The notes under the pieces are model-generated. The model did not search any database. It saw only the letters and a list, made by a program, of their open reading frames with translations, and had not been told where the DNA came from. Below, piece after piece: positions 1 to 10,721 of a DNA stretch of 64,000 nt (the stretch's first letter is position 1; each line of letters starts with the position of its first letter). The translations under genes and the position numbers were made by a program. The stretch is from Hermatobates lingyangjiaoensis (taxonomy: Eukaryota; Arthropoda; Insecta; Hemiptera; Hermatobatidae), in assembly GCA_026182355.1 (NCBI GenBank), contig JAPFBL010000321.1, positions 277,001 to 341,000 on the forward strand, written 5' to 3'.

Positions 1-453
1 TTATATGTGTTGTTAAGCCTTTCGGCCATATAACCACCGAAAATCAAATTACGCCGACCAATTTAACGTGCTGCCCTTTAGCTACTCCGAGGTGACCACG
101 TGGAGGCGGGCCCGCACGATACTACGTCGCGCATCAAGACTTACTTCACGCATCAGTATCAGGTCAGCGTACTCAAATCGGGTATCCAGAAAAAACAATT
201 TGCCTGATACTTAACTTTTAACCTTACCAGCAGGGAAAAAGGGGGAGGGGGAGATTTAATTTTACTCGACTCCCGTGGGTCACTGCCGGGAATGCAAGCA
301 CTCTTTTCATTCAGTAAATACCACATAATAACTGATTGCACTACGTTAGAAGTAATTTAATTAATATATATTTTTTTTTCTTACAAAGTGAAAAAATGCC
401 TTGAATAATCTTATTTTTATAGTTTTGAATATTAATTTATAATATGATTGCAG
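1..453. repeat. upstream intron with a repeat end
   Basis: No coding region. Bases 309-352 carry the end module GTAAATACCACA...GATTGCAC found at one end of many fold-back elements in this window. The C+G-richer stretch 60-150 is unlike the surrounding intron and is probably part of an older element that I cannot classify. Confidence 0.4.
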
Positions 454-602
454 ATATTGTTGGAGATATGATAATTCCTAATGTGGAGGACACATGTGCT
501 AGTGTACAGTTGGCCGTTACAAAGCATCTATGTCGACGAGTTCAAAGAGCTATTTCCTACGTCTCCATGACGGGCCTCATTCCCGATAATAATCAAGTTT
601 TG
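454..602 (+). CDS. OSGEPL1: OSGEPL1/Qri7-family exon (internal)
   Basis: Internal exon of the mitochondrial member of the Kae1/TsaD/Qri7 family, which transfers the threonylcarbamoyl group to A37 of ANN-decoding tRNAs to make t6A. The acceptor is TTGCAG before 454 and the donor is GTAAAA after 602. The exon enters inside a codon and ends on a complete codon. It encodes about 50 residues running from IVGDMIIPNVEDTCASVQ to IPDNNQVL, which is the helical segment just before the family's VSGGVASN motif. Its end joins in phase 0 to the exon at 4344. Earlier exons lie outside the window. The small ATG-initiated reading frame here starts in the intron and is not a gene start. Confidence 0.88.
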
Positions 603-1020
603 GTAAAAATAATACCCTCCTTACTTTGCTTTGCCTTATAATTTGTTACTACATTGGCGTAGCAACAAGTTTTTTTCTTTTATCTAAAACTGTTGTTTGT
701 TTTCCAACACCCACACTTATATGGCTTTCACCTCTTAGTGCTGTTCTAGGGGGTGGAAATTGTGGCTCATTTATTATTTGGCGCCCATTTTAGTAATAAG
801 CGAGCCACATTACTTGTTGATACTATATTAGGAGTCTTAAATTTTGTCTAACCCAAATGTATTTAGAGTAGGGATCTTTAAAGAGTATGTGTCATCGGGA
901 CAGACGACTTGGCTTGATGTCCTCTCAAACGGACAACATCCTCAGATTTAGTCATCTTCTGCTAGAGTATATGAGGGGCCAGAGTGGGTATTGATCACTG
1001 GATCTACCTATCTACATCTT
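603..1020. other. OSGEPL1 intron, unclassified
   Basis: Intronic sequence after exon 454-602. I see no gene, no clear repeat and no motif here. Confidence 0.4.
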
Positions 1021-1252
1021 TAACAGATTCAATAATATATCGACCGTTTGATAGAATAGGTGTGTTTTATAATCGGGGTTCGGTCAATTTTCCAGGATAA
1101 AAAATTTTGATAGAATAGGTGTGTTCTCTAATCAATCGAATTTTCAGTAAAATATTTTTCCAATGACCGAACTCCGATTAGAGAACACACCTATTCTATC
1201 AAATTTTTTATCCTGAAAAATTGACCGAACCCCGATTAGAGAACACCTACAT
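1021..1252. repeat. inverted repeat family, GATAGAATAGGTGTG arms
   Basis: The arm GATAGAATAGGTGTGTT...TAATCGGGGTTCGGTCAATTTT runs forward at 1047-1105, is repeated forward, and appears reversed at 1155-1250, making a long hairpin. The same arm, with the same leader CAGATTCAATAATATATCGA, occurs at 34055-34138. No coding capacity. Confidence 0.6.
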
Positions 1253-1261
1253 CTTTAACGA

Positions 1262-1850
1262 GAGTACCTACTGTTGATAATCCGTTAACCTTCAAAATTT
1301 CAAAAAGTTCCCAAAATTTTCATGGAATTACAATCAAAGATCTAACTTTAAACTGTTGTTATTAGTCTCAGATTTTCATCTTATTACAAGTAATCCTATA
1401 CATATACAAATCATAATCAAAGAAAACCAAAGATTTTTCAAAACAAGAACGTATAATTCAAAGCATAAAAAAAGTTAATTAAAATTAATTGGCTATGCAA
1501 ATAAATATAATAAACTTTCAACCTATTTTAAAAACCTAGTTTTAAATAATTTAAAATACATTTATTTTTAATTTGCAAATATTACAGTTGAAAAATTCGT
1601 TTACAAATAGTACTCATTTTGATATAAAATTTCAGTTGTTTTTTTTTTAGTTTCTTATGATTTTAACTTTTTTCTATTTTCTCCTTTTTCACCTTCAAAA
1701 TATCGCCCGGGGAGGAACAAAAAGGAGAAAATAGAAAAAAGTTAAAATTATAAGAAACTTTTACGGCGGTAAAGTTGATAAATGTCCGTGCGGCACAAAC
1801 TTTTACCCACCTTCTTGCTAAGCCATTGAATAATTGTTTCATTCATTAAT
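1262..1850 (+). repeat. dispersed AT-rich repeat R1, copy 1, with internal hairpin
   Basis: Shares ordered blocks with 5620-6500 and 8785-8945, including ACAATCAAAGATCT, GGCTATGCA and a closing C+G-rich block. Bases about 1650-1700 and 1708-1760 form a near-perfect hairpin of over 40 bases per arm around TCGCCCGGGGAGG. The class is unknown. Confidence 0.5.
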
Positions 1851-1956
1851 AGTTCTGGATTATTTGCCATCCACTATGAAATACACATGACTTTAGCATA
1901 GATTCCCAAGTAGTTTTACTTTTATTTTGGGAGCAAATCATATATATTATACTCGA

Positions 1957-2503
1957 TAAAAAGATTTCACATAAACACGTGAAACAACAATCAATGATCA
2001 AACCACAATAAGAAAAGGGAAAACAAGACTAAGATCTTTCAACCGGTAACAAGCGATCCTCGTCAGAGTCAAAAACCCAACTGAACACTAGATGCAGAAA
2101 ACATCTGGTGAGGAGTTGAGAAGAGTGGGAGGGAAGAGTGGTATTTTAAAAGAGTGAAAGCAGAGGAAAGGACTAATGTCCAGAAAGGGATGTTTGGTCC
2201 AAACATCTTCTCAACTCCTCACCAGATGTTTTCTGCATCTAGTGTTCAGTTGGGGAGTGTATTTAGACTCTGAACGAGGACGCTGGTTACGGTCTGAAAG
2301 ATCTTTGGTCAACTTTTTCCATTTCTTATTGTGGTTTGATCATTGATATATTATACTCATTGATCAAACCACATCAGTTGGGTTTTTGACTCTGACGAAG
2401 ACCGCTTGTTACGGTTGAAAGAGCTTAATCTTTTTTTCCCATTTCATATTGTGGTTTGATCATTGATTGTTATTTCACGTGTTTATGTGAAATCTTTTTA
2501 TGT
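1957..2503. mobile_element. HH-A fold-back element, long form
   Basis: Outer arms GATTTCACATAAACACGTG and its complement bracket the element. Hammerhead-like motifs: minus 2027-2070, plus 2266-2310 (one extra base in the core) and plus 2388-2430. Each has GACT/AGTC as stem I and AGATCT as the central palindrome. Between them is a longer inner inverted repeat (about 2070-2115 and 2203-2255) shared with 35801-35950. No protein coding. Confidence 0.75.
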
Positions 2504-2835
2504 TATACTGATATATACTGAAATGGTCTCAAACTTTTTTTCTTTTTTTTTAGTATCACATAATAGAAAGTGCACTATTTATACTGTGTTAATGTACGTA
2601 ACATCAGTCATCTATGGTATCAATGAATTATAAGGAACGGATGGTAAATTTATAGAACACAGTGCCTCAGTTCTACAGCTAAACCGTTACATAATGCGGT
2701 TAAGAGGACCACGCTGTGCTACTATAGTTTTATGTGTCCCTTGTGAGTCTGTTACTCTAGATCAGGGTAGCCAAACTTTTACACAAGTGCGCTATAAATC
2801 TCTTGTAACTCAAGGACTACTTATCTTGTATATAT
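2504..2835. other. intron segment, unclassified
   Basis: OSGEPL1 intron. No gene or recognised repeat. Confidence 0.35.
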
Positions 2836-3180
2836 AACATCATTGATAATGCCCATTCAGGCTCCCTACGTTTCTGGAAAAAATACTTCCTTTCTCCTTC
2901 ATAGGTGCACTTGTGGGAGGTTGGCTCTCACTAATTAGCACTTTTGGACCCTCTGCACTTCCGGAGGATGGTCTCCGGACTTCCTTCTCCTTAGTATCAT
3001 ATAGGACAAAATTCCTGAAGCTATATCAATGGTGTTTTGTCCGCTCCGACAGATCACCGCATACCGGAGTAAGGCTGTTTATTCAAGAGTGTTGCCTGGT
3101 GCTCTTGAGGCTCCGTTCATAATACAGTAACCCCTGTGTCATCCATCCTTCGACACGAATCGCATAACGCCTTGGATTTG
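2836..3180 (-). repeat. LINE-linked repeat R2, copy 1
   Basis: Reverse-complement relative of 37676-37990. In the minus sense it ends with a hammerhead-like motif at 2861-2905 (palindrome ACGT followed by A) and then GGGCATTATCAATGATG, the sequence which at 37989 opens a CCHC-knuckle reading frame. The open frame of 69 codons on the plus strand (2913-3122) has no recognisable domain and is not conserved in copy 2. Confidence 0.55.
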
Positions 3181-3375
3181 GAGCTGGGATAGGAGGAGAG
3201 GATTTGGGAAGTTGGAAGGATGTGAAACGGAGGTGGTCAGGTCCAGCCCCTGGTCACCTCCTCCTCCTCCTCTTTCGGTTTGTCCTGCATATAGCAGGTT
3301 AAGAGGGTAACCTCGTGAAGGCCGAAAGTCGGAATTGAGTCTAGAGGCTATCAGAAGCGCATAATCACTCCATTA
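3181..3375. other. C+G-richer intron stretch
   Basis: Includes short GAG/CTC-rich runs (CTCCTCCTCCTCC near 3258). No open frame of interest. Confidence 0.3.
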
Positions 3376-3379
3376 CTAC

Positions 3380-4210
3380 CCCAATGAAAACATATACACA
3401 ATAAGTATATTTAATAAAACAAAACCTCATTTATTTTATTACATAAATACATAGAACATAATTCAATTCAAGGTATATATACAATCAAGCATATTTAAAA
3501 CCAGCTAAAACCTGCAAACTGAAATATTCCATTTATTTCACCCAACATAAAACAACAGTAATGAAAAGGAATGTCTTTATAATATTACATTAGAACATTC
3601 GTATTTAAGCTGACAGTTGTGTTCAAGTTTGTATTCCTAAAATTATTGATTTTAAACCTCTATTGTAATAGTTTATTATATATACTTTCGGAATTTCATA
3701 CATGTGTTTAATATCTAAGTTCTAAATACGAATTTCAAATCAAAAGGTATGATTTGAAGTTGGAAAACTGACCGATTCCTGATAAATAAAATTTGTTTTA
3801 TATATATTCATTACAATAATTAACAGTAAATACGTGAAATAAAAAAAATGGTCTAAACAACAATAAGATTCCCAAAAATGGGACTGATTTTTCTAAAAGA
3901 GGTGTATTCCATAATATAAATAGATTTTACATCTAGAGTCATTCATTTTATTTGAGTTATGGCTATTCATTTTTAATTAATTATTTTTACTTGGCTATTA
4001 CTACCCCTTATTTTATATATATGAATTACAGTAATTACCAGTAAATACGTGACAAAAAAACATCGTTTAAACAACAATAAGATTCCTAAAAATGGGACTA
4101 AGATCTTTAAAATTGGTATACGAGTATTCTGAAATTTAAACAGATTGACATCTGGAGTCGTTAATTCTACTTGAGTTATGTGGCTATTAATTTTATTTGG
4201 TTGTTAGAGG
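3380..4210 (+). repeat. dispersed repeat R3, copy 1
   Basis: About 480 bases match 28480-29060 in the same orientation and 23580-23850 in reverse (TCAAGTTTGT, TGTCTTTATAATATTAC, AATAGTTTATTATATATA). Bases 3800-3990 are imperfectly repeated at 4020-4210 (AAACAACAATAAGATTCC...AAAATGGGACT). Non-coding and unclassified. Confidence 0.6.
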
Positions 4211-4343
4211 TGGATAATCACTCCATTACTACCCAACCCCGGCTTTTAATACAATCGACTTAAGTTTTTGTTTATTTGCATTAATATATTGTTTTAGAAC
4301 TGTATGTAGGAGCAGCGTTGAATGTTTGTTTGATGTGTTTCAG

Positions 4344-4552
4344 GTAGCATCAGGAGGGGTGGCCAGTAACGCTTTCATCAAACAAGCCCTGACGTATGTA
4401 TGTGACCAGCTCGGCTGGCGAGTCGTAGTGCCGCCTCCCAACCTCTGCACTGATAACGGAGTAATGATCGCCTGGAATGGAGTGGAGCGCTATCTCATCA
4501 ACAAAGGCTTAGTCCCTTATGACCAGCTTGACACAGTCGATATAACCCCAAA
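4344..4552 (+). CDS. OSGEPL1: OSGEPL1/Qri7-family exon with ASKHA nucleotide-site motifs
   Basis: Next exon of the same gene. The acceptor TTTCAG precedes 4344 and the donor GTAGGT follows 4552. It begins VASGGVASNAFIKQAL and contains CTDNGVMIAWNGVERY, the two diagnostic blocks of the Kae1/TsaD/OSGEPL1 family, in which GGVASN and DNGxMIAWxG line the nucleotide and metal site. The upstream exon ends NNQVL, so the junction NNQVL-VASGGVASN is continuous, as in the family. The exon ends inside a codon after DTVDITP, where the family continues into a short PLGxD-like tail. I could not find that last exon. If the donor were not used, the frame would stop at TAG 4554-4556. Confidence 0.93.
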
Positions 4553-4699
4553 GTAGGTTTTCAATCTTTTTTCTATCTAGCACTTTTTCTTTTCAAGATT
4601 TTGAAAAACTAAGTAAGTAGTAAACTCTAGATTTAGCAGTTTAGGAGAAAAAAAAGGTTTTCTAGAAAACGGTTTTTGGCAAATAAAGTGACTTTCGCG

Positions 4700-4853
4700 T
4701 CATGCATAATTCTTGCCAAACAATAGGGATCATCTACACTATGGGGCCCATTTTTGTGTAAAATATCAACTTGATCCATCAAAGATTCTGGACCGTTGCG
4801 TGGTAACAAGCAATGCTAACACACTCACCCACCCACACACACATACTCACTCA

Positions 4854-4905
<52 letters not shown>

Positions 4906-5020
4906 TACACCGACATCATCGAAAAAACTTCATAAAACGACTTTTGGGACCTCAAAACATATAATTCCGTCAAAATCTCGAGATCGATTTTTTTCACGAT
5001 CACTATACTTTACTTATAGT
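4700..5020 (-). repeat. R4 repeat, 5' end fragment with (CT)n/(CA)n
   Basis: Reverse copy of the first 300 bases of the 1.6 kb repeat seen at 10722 and 23862. It contains the palindrome ACTTTACTTATAGTAAAGT at its outer edge and a microsatellite (4855-4896) at the place where the other copies have GT runs. The open frame across the microsatellite is an artefact. Confidence 0.7.
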
Positions 5021-5619
5021 AAAGTAATAAAATACTTTTAAAATGAATCAAATTGAATATTAATATATAACCAGCAGGTGAATTCACCTAGGTAGGTTTT
5101 CCATTTTTTTTTTACCAGCACATTTTGTTTCCAAGATCAAACAGAGATCACAAAACCAAACAAATGGTAATTATTTTACCAAGATCAAATAGGAACAAAT
5201 TTAAAACAAAATACTCTTAAAATAGGAAATCAAATTGAACATCCATACATAACTTACACGTGAATTCGCCATGGTGAACAATGATACAGTAATTAAATTA
5301 ATAGTTTTCTTTTGTTTAAAATACTGAAGCATGTGTTTTGTAATTTGTGTATTATAGAATATTTTATCTAAATTTCAAGTGAATTGGAATTTACTACAAT
5401 TATACGATCAAATTTTATATTTTGAACTAAATAAACAATAAACTAACTTTTAAAATGAACTTAAAAAATAAATAATAATACTATTAGAGAAATTTGTAAG
5501 CTTGCTCCTAGTAGCCTCTTGTGTGTGCTTTGTCAGATCTTCTAACAGTTTCTTGTCTATTGTGACTGATTATCTGTTTTAATGCTGATTTAATTATTGA
5601 TGTTGGGAAATGGAGACAG
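5021..5619. other. unclassified AT-rich stretch
   Basis: Contains a loose tandem duplication (ACCAGCA...AAGATCAAA...GTGAATTC at about 5075-5150 and 5170-5270). No gene seen. Confidence 0.35.
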
Positions 5620-6500
5620 TGGTATAGCAACTACTCTTGCCGCCCGGGGAAATCGTGAGATTTCTCCCTCCTCATCCTCGTCCCCTCGTAAGTTTTGCCA
5701 CCTCCCCGCTGGCGTTGATAATCGTAAGCCTTCAAAGTCCAAATAGTCCTCAAAATATTTATTTTCAAGGAAAATACAATCAAGGATCTTATTTTAAACT
5801 GCTGTTATTAGTCCCGGACTTTCATTTTATTACAATACTCGTGTACAGTGTACAAATGTGGTCATTATCAGAGGAAATCAAAGATTTTTCAAAATAAAAA
5901 CGTTTAATTCAAATCATAAAAAAAATGGTTAAATTAATTTAACTGGCTATGCATACAAACATAAAAAAGTTTCAACCCTTAAAAAAAATTAGTTCTGAAA
6001 AAGTTAAAATAATTTGCAAATATGACAGTTGAAAATATATTTTTATTTTCGTGAAAAAACCGTTTAAAAACATATTACACACATAAAACATGAAAACAAT
6101 TACAACCTTTAAAACTCATTTTGGTATAAAAAAGTTACAATCTTTTGTTAGCTTTTTATTATTTAATTTTTTTTTCTATTTTCTATTAACTGGTTACGTA
6201 AACAAACAATAAACTTTAAAAACATTAGTTTTGAAAAATTTAAAATAATTTGTAAATATTAGAGTTGAAAATTTATTTTTAATTTTCAAATATGACAGTT
6301 GAAAAATCCGTTTAAAAACCGCATTACACATATAAATCATAAAAACTATTACGACCTTTAAAACTCATTTTTGTGTAAAATTTCAAATTTTTTGTTAGCT
6401 TTTTATATTATTTTTTCTATTTTCTTTTTTTGATCCTCAAAATGCCGCCCGGTGGCAGGTCCCGTCAGGGGGAACCGCCTTCTTCTTGCTACACCACTGT
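5620..6500 (+). repeat. dispersed repeat R1, copy 2
   Basis: Starts with GCCGCCCGGGG and ends with CGCCCGGTGGCAGGTCCCGT...CACCACTGTG, bracketing AT-rich blocks that match copy 1 and are themselves partly duplicated (6000-6180 and 6240-6420). The small open frame at 5637 is not conserved. Confidence 0.5.
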
Positions 6501-6639
6501 GCGACTGTCTGAGGTTTTCTGATTATTGAAGCGAAAATTAACTGCATCACACTGGGTATATGTTAAGGAGTTTGGACACTCATTGGAGATGCAGGAAGGC
6601 TTGTTCATTGAATATTTATTATAATACATAATTTGGAGG

Positions 6640-6976
6640 TAAAATAGATAAACAAACACAAGTCTCCACACAAATGAAGTTTTATTCAACGACAACAACA
6701 CGTTTCGAACACTTTGTGTTCATCATCAGGAAGACACCAAGGATGTGGTGCTGAAGGGTTGGTCCAGTGAAAACAACTTTTGAGTTAGAGTTGTTTTTAC
6801 TGGACCAACTCTTCAGCACCACATCCTTGGTGTCTTCCTGATGATGAACAACAAAGTGTTCGAAACGCGTTGTTGTTGTTGAATAAAACTTCATTTGTGT
6901 GGAGACTTTTGTTTGTTTATCCATTTTAACTTAGAATGAGTGAATACCACACAATTACGGATTACACAACTAATGA
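6640..6976. mobile_element. HH-B fold-back element, copy 1
   Basis: Arms of about 130 bases in inverted orientation around a short loop near 6779. Hammerhead-like motifs are minus 6685-6732 and plus 6835-6882, with stem II GAACAC/GTGTTC and palindrome ACGCGT. The GTT run after the palindrome is expanded in this copy. The end module GAGTGAATACCACAC is only on the right (6937-6975). Confidence 0.75.
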
Positions 6977-7595
6977 TTTATAATACATAAATTGAAAAAG
7001 AAAACTCAGAGTTAATAATTACACAATTAAGAAAATCACGGCATAGCAAGTTAAATACCACAGTATTTGTCGATTCCATTCATTAAAAGATTTGTCATTG
7101 TAAGTTTTTAATGAATTTTTTATTAAATTTATTTGCCATTTTTAATATACAATGCTTTTTTGTTTAGGTGTCCCCTGGGAGAGGATATTTCAAATGAAGT
7201 TGCTTCATCCTTCATCAAGTGCAAGTGGATATCCCTTAAGCCTCTTCTTGCTGCGTGACTTTTGTTTATTATGGTTATTAAATTAATCAATTGAAAATTT
7301 CTGACTGGTAGCATTAAATTTATATATTAATAAACTTCAAATATTTTTTCTTACCTGTATACTGACGTAAGTTGTAGCACTGAGGAGAAACAAAACGGCT
7401 TATATTTCTGCTTCATTCTTTTTAATTGTTTGGCTTGGAGGAGATGAAAGGTGCAAGTCGTCTGCAGCTTCTGGTTACTGTAGTGATTGATATCTATGGA
7501 TCAAGCCCTGACCACACTTCCTTCCTACCATTCGGTCGCTAGGGATGTTACCCTTCCCGTTAACGTTTGGTGATCTGCCTACTTGAAAGCACCAG
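6977..7595. other. unclassified intergenic or intronic
   Basis: No gene seen. The segment 7160-7260 gives a 61-codon minus frame without a recognisable motif. Confidence 0.3.
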
Positions 7596-7598
7596 CAG

Positions 7599-7778
7599 TA
7601 TAGATACGAGCATTATAGATACGAGCCATAATCTATAATGGCACCATTATAGATACGAGCCATCATCTATAATGGCACCATTATAGATACGAGCCATCAT
7701 CTATAATGGCACCATTATAGATACGAGCCATCATCTATAATGGCACCATTATAGATACGAGCCATCATCTATAATGGC
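7599..7778. repeat. tandem array of 34-base hairpin units
   Basis: About five units. Within each unit CCATTATAGAT and ATCTATAATGG are exact reverse complements around ACGAGCCATC, so each repeat is itself a hairpin. The first unit is degenerate. Confidence 0.85.
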
Positions 7779-7811
7779 TCTGTTTAACCACATTTAGCCA
7801 TATTACACATA

Positions 7812-8780
7812 TCTATATATATAAAAATGAATGTATGTCTGTTTGTTTGTACTCGATAGATTCAAAAACCATACATCCAATCGCCGTGAAAATTAGCAAA
7901 TTATTAGGTACATCCCCGGGAAGGTTTATGTAAAGTATTTTAAAAATCAGAGTCGTGGTTCAGGTAATATCCCAAAAATATTATAATAGATAAGGTTTGC
8001 TGTATAACCTGTTTGTTTACATTTTGACTTTAATTGGTAATAGCAGCCGCAGGTACCTGGAAATAACCAGGTACCAGAAATTTTATTATTGTTTTCAGAT
8101 TGATATTAAAGACAATTATTGTAATTTTATATGGGTTTCTTATTGACTTTAACAAAGGTTTATCTATTATCAATAGTTTACCATTAACTTTTCATATCTA
8201 ATTGGTTTAACTTGCTTTAAGCATTAAACAAAGTTATGCATTAAATAATAACTTATTAACTTTAAGTATGCATGATAGTATAACGAATAATAATGATAGT
8301 ATTTGAACCATTAATTCTAATCTTAAAAGAATAGTTAAAGTATTGTTTAAGTTTAATGGATGTAAGGCTTCTTTATTTATTTCTGATTGATTAATTCGTT
8401 TGTTTAAAATATTTAATTATTAGTAATTAGTATCCGGCCCTACTCTATATAGGCAAAATGATAAATTATTATATATATCGATGATATCTAACTAGAAGAC
8501 GTTTCATTTCTTTATGTATTGTTCGGCAAAAAATATTCTTTTTATTATTTGTTTAATCTAATCTATCAACTACCAATTGTATTAGACAAAGTGTGCAATT
8601 TATAATCAGTGTTAGATTATATCTTTTTTGCGTAATCTATAATTTTAATTCTGTATTAATTTCGTTTATCTCAAAAAAGTTAAGTGTAACGGAACTATAG
8701 AAAATTTTTTCGTTATATGTAATTTATTATTGGAGTTGGAATTAAATTGTTTCCCGGGTAAAGCCGGGTAGGTCAGCTAG
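7812..8780 (+). mobile_element. non-autonomous Helitron
   Basis: The 5' end TCTATATATATAAAAATGAA with ATGTCTGTTTGTTTGTAC is typical of animal Helitrons. The 3' end is CCCGGGTAAAGCCGGGT (short hairpin), then AGGTCAGCTAG. The element sits between A and T, the standard Helitron target. It is 969 bases long with no Rep/helicase coding, so it must be mobilised in trans. Confidence 0.88.
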
Positions 8781-8784
8781 TAAT

Positions 8785-8945
8785 TCATAAAAACTATTAT
8801 GACTGAATAATTCATTTTTGTAGAAAATTTCAGATTTTTTGTTAACTTTTTATAATTTTTTTTCTATTTTATTTTTTCATCATCAAAATGCTGCCCCGTC
8901 GCAAGTGCCGTCAGGGGTAGTTCGCCCTTCCCTTGTAACGCCACT
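8785..8945 (+). repeat. dispersed repeat R1, 3' fragment
   Basis: Matches the end of 5620-6500 (TTTTTGTTAACTTTTTATA, then GCCGTCAGGGG and CGCCACTGTG). The Helitron insertion at 7812-8780 abuts it, so the Helitron probably landed in this repeat. Confidence 0.5.
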
Positions 8946-9680
8946 GTGTGAATACTGACGATTACGTTCCCAGTAATCGTCAGTATCAGTCACTGATGAC
9001 TGGCAGTAACTCCGGATATGACTTTTCTGAATGAAGTTGAATGACTGCTGGGCGCAAACCTATCCATGGTATTTACTGGACTAGTCAACTGTGCTTACTC
9101 TGAAGTTCCCATTAGTATCTACGACAACGACTGTGTTGAACTGCCAAAGTTTCTTAGTGGTCCCATAGTTTTGCTGAAATATCAAAGAGGATTTAAAACC
9201 TCTGATAAACGGCTTAGGTAGCTGTTTACTTTTCATTATTATACTAGGCTTTCAGAAGTCTCCTCAATAGTTGGGTTATCCCTACCTTTCACTTTGTTTT
9301 TCAAATCCGGAGTTGCTCTGCACTGAGCCCGGGCAGCCTGCAGATGGTGGTATAAATTTATAATTAATACGCAGATATATTAGTATTAATAATCCCATTA
9401 TTAAATGTATTTATTAAATTATTAAAAGCCAATAATGAAGCCAATTATTAAATTATGTTGAACTGTAAAGTTAAATCACCTGCCTTTAGAGTGATTCTAT
9501 AATAGTTCTAGTTAAACTTAAAATAATACTTATTTTCTCAGTCAATATGATAACATAATTTTCTTTTACATTAACAGGTACTGCTATTAATTTGAAATAT
9601 TGATATACATTTTTTAAGTTCAAAGGTATATCTAAAAAGAAGATTAATTGTTCATACTTTAATTTGACAGTTAATGTTAA
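8946..9680. other. unclassified stretch
   Basis: A short local inverted repeat is visible at 8952-8995 (CTGACGATTAC...GTAATCGTCAG). No gene seen. Confidence 0.3.
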
Positions 9681-9689
9681 TTACTATTC

Positions 9690-9830
9690 TAAACACACTT
9701 GAGTTAGGCAAAATTTTGGACTCGCACTGTAGAATCAATTTCATTTTGTGGTATCACAATGGGCCAATGCTCGCCCTACGTGTGTTCCCTTGTGGGACTG
9801 CCACTGCAACCTAACCTAACCTAATGTTAA
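9690..9830 (+). repeat. SINE 3' part
   Basis: Matches the 3' halves of the SINE copies at 9915 and 28012, and ends in a CCTAACCTAACCTAA tail. The tRNA-like head is missing. Confidence 0.7.
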
Positions 9831-9914
9831 TAAAGTGATTCTAAGAGTAACATATTTTCTTCTTTTCATTCTATAAGAAGTTTATAGAACTATAACTATA
9901 AGAATCGACTACAT

Positions 9915-10260
9915 GACCCCTGATCCCTTGTGTCGCTCAGTGTTAAGAAATTATCACAACAGTTAGTAATATACATTCACTCACGGGGTTCGATCCCCAT
10001 CTGATCCTCGATTTATTTATGCGGAAGGTGAATAAATCTGAGCACGTCGCCCCTCAGAGAGGACGTTAAGCCGTCAGTCCCGAACCTGTACGATATCAGG
10101 TTCTCGTTTGTTATAGACCCCTACTCTAAATTCACTTGAGTTAAACAAAATTTAGGACTACCAATGTAGAATCAATCTTCATTGTGTAGTATCACAAAGG
10201 GCCTAATGTTTCACCTCTGTGTGTTCCCTTGAGGGGCAGCCACTACAACCTAAAGGGTTG
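9915..10260 (+). repeat. tRNA-derived SINE, copy 1
   Basis: Contains an A-box-like TGTCGCTCAGTG and a B box GGGGTTCGATCCCC, followed by a body with GAATAAATCTGAGCACGTCG and a 3' part that matches 9690-9830. SINEs of this type are transcribed by RNA polymerase III and moved by LINE enzymes. Confidence 0.75.
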
Positions 10261-10261
10261 A

Positions 10262-10720
10262 CTTGTTTAATAGAATAAAGTTCAATAAAGAATACTAGGG
10301 AAAGTGATGATGCCCTATCATCACTAACCTATATCATCAGTAACCTATAACCCTATCATCACTAAGCTATAGGCTTAGCTTGACCTATATAGACAATTTA
10401 TTCCAACATTGTAGGTTAAGTCTTTGATGTACTGGGCTTGTCCATCGAAGGTGATTGTTCTGAAACATTAATTTTAAGTTCCTAAGGTTGTTTGAGTGGT
10501 CTCTTAATATTACTAAGATGTATATTTTCTCGTATATAACAGTGTTGTGGTCCTATGGAATAGGTTTTTAAATCTTAATTTATGTTTCTAATAGTTCCGC
10601 TTTTTTTACATGTTTTTTTCTTTTACTCTGTTTTGTTTGTTTGCAGCAAATATTTGTTTTGGTATTTCCAGTAATTTTTGCTCTTTTTATTCAAAGCAGA
10701 AATATTTTGTTCTTTGTTTT
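10262..10720. other. unclassified stretch
   Basis: A short local duplication of CCTATCATCACTAA sits near 10311-10370. No gene seen. Confidence 0.3.
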
Positions 10721-10721
10721 T

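Noticed and set aside
2913..3122. 69-codon plus-strand frame as a small protein
   Set aside because: Not kept in the sister repeat at 37676-37990; no domain.
4713..4964. 83-codon frame with SLSLSL and THTHTH runs
   Set aside because: Translation of a CT/CA microsatellite inside a repeat fragment.
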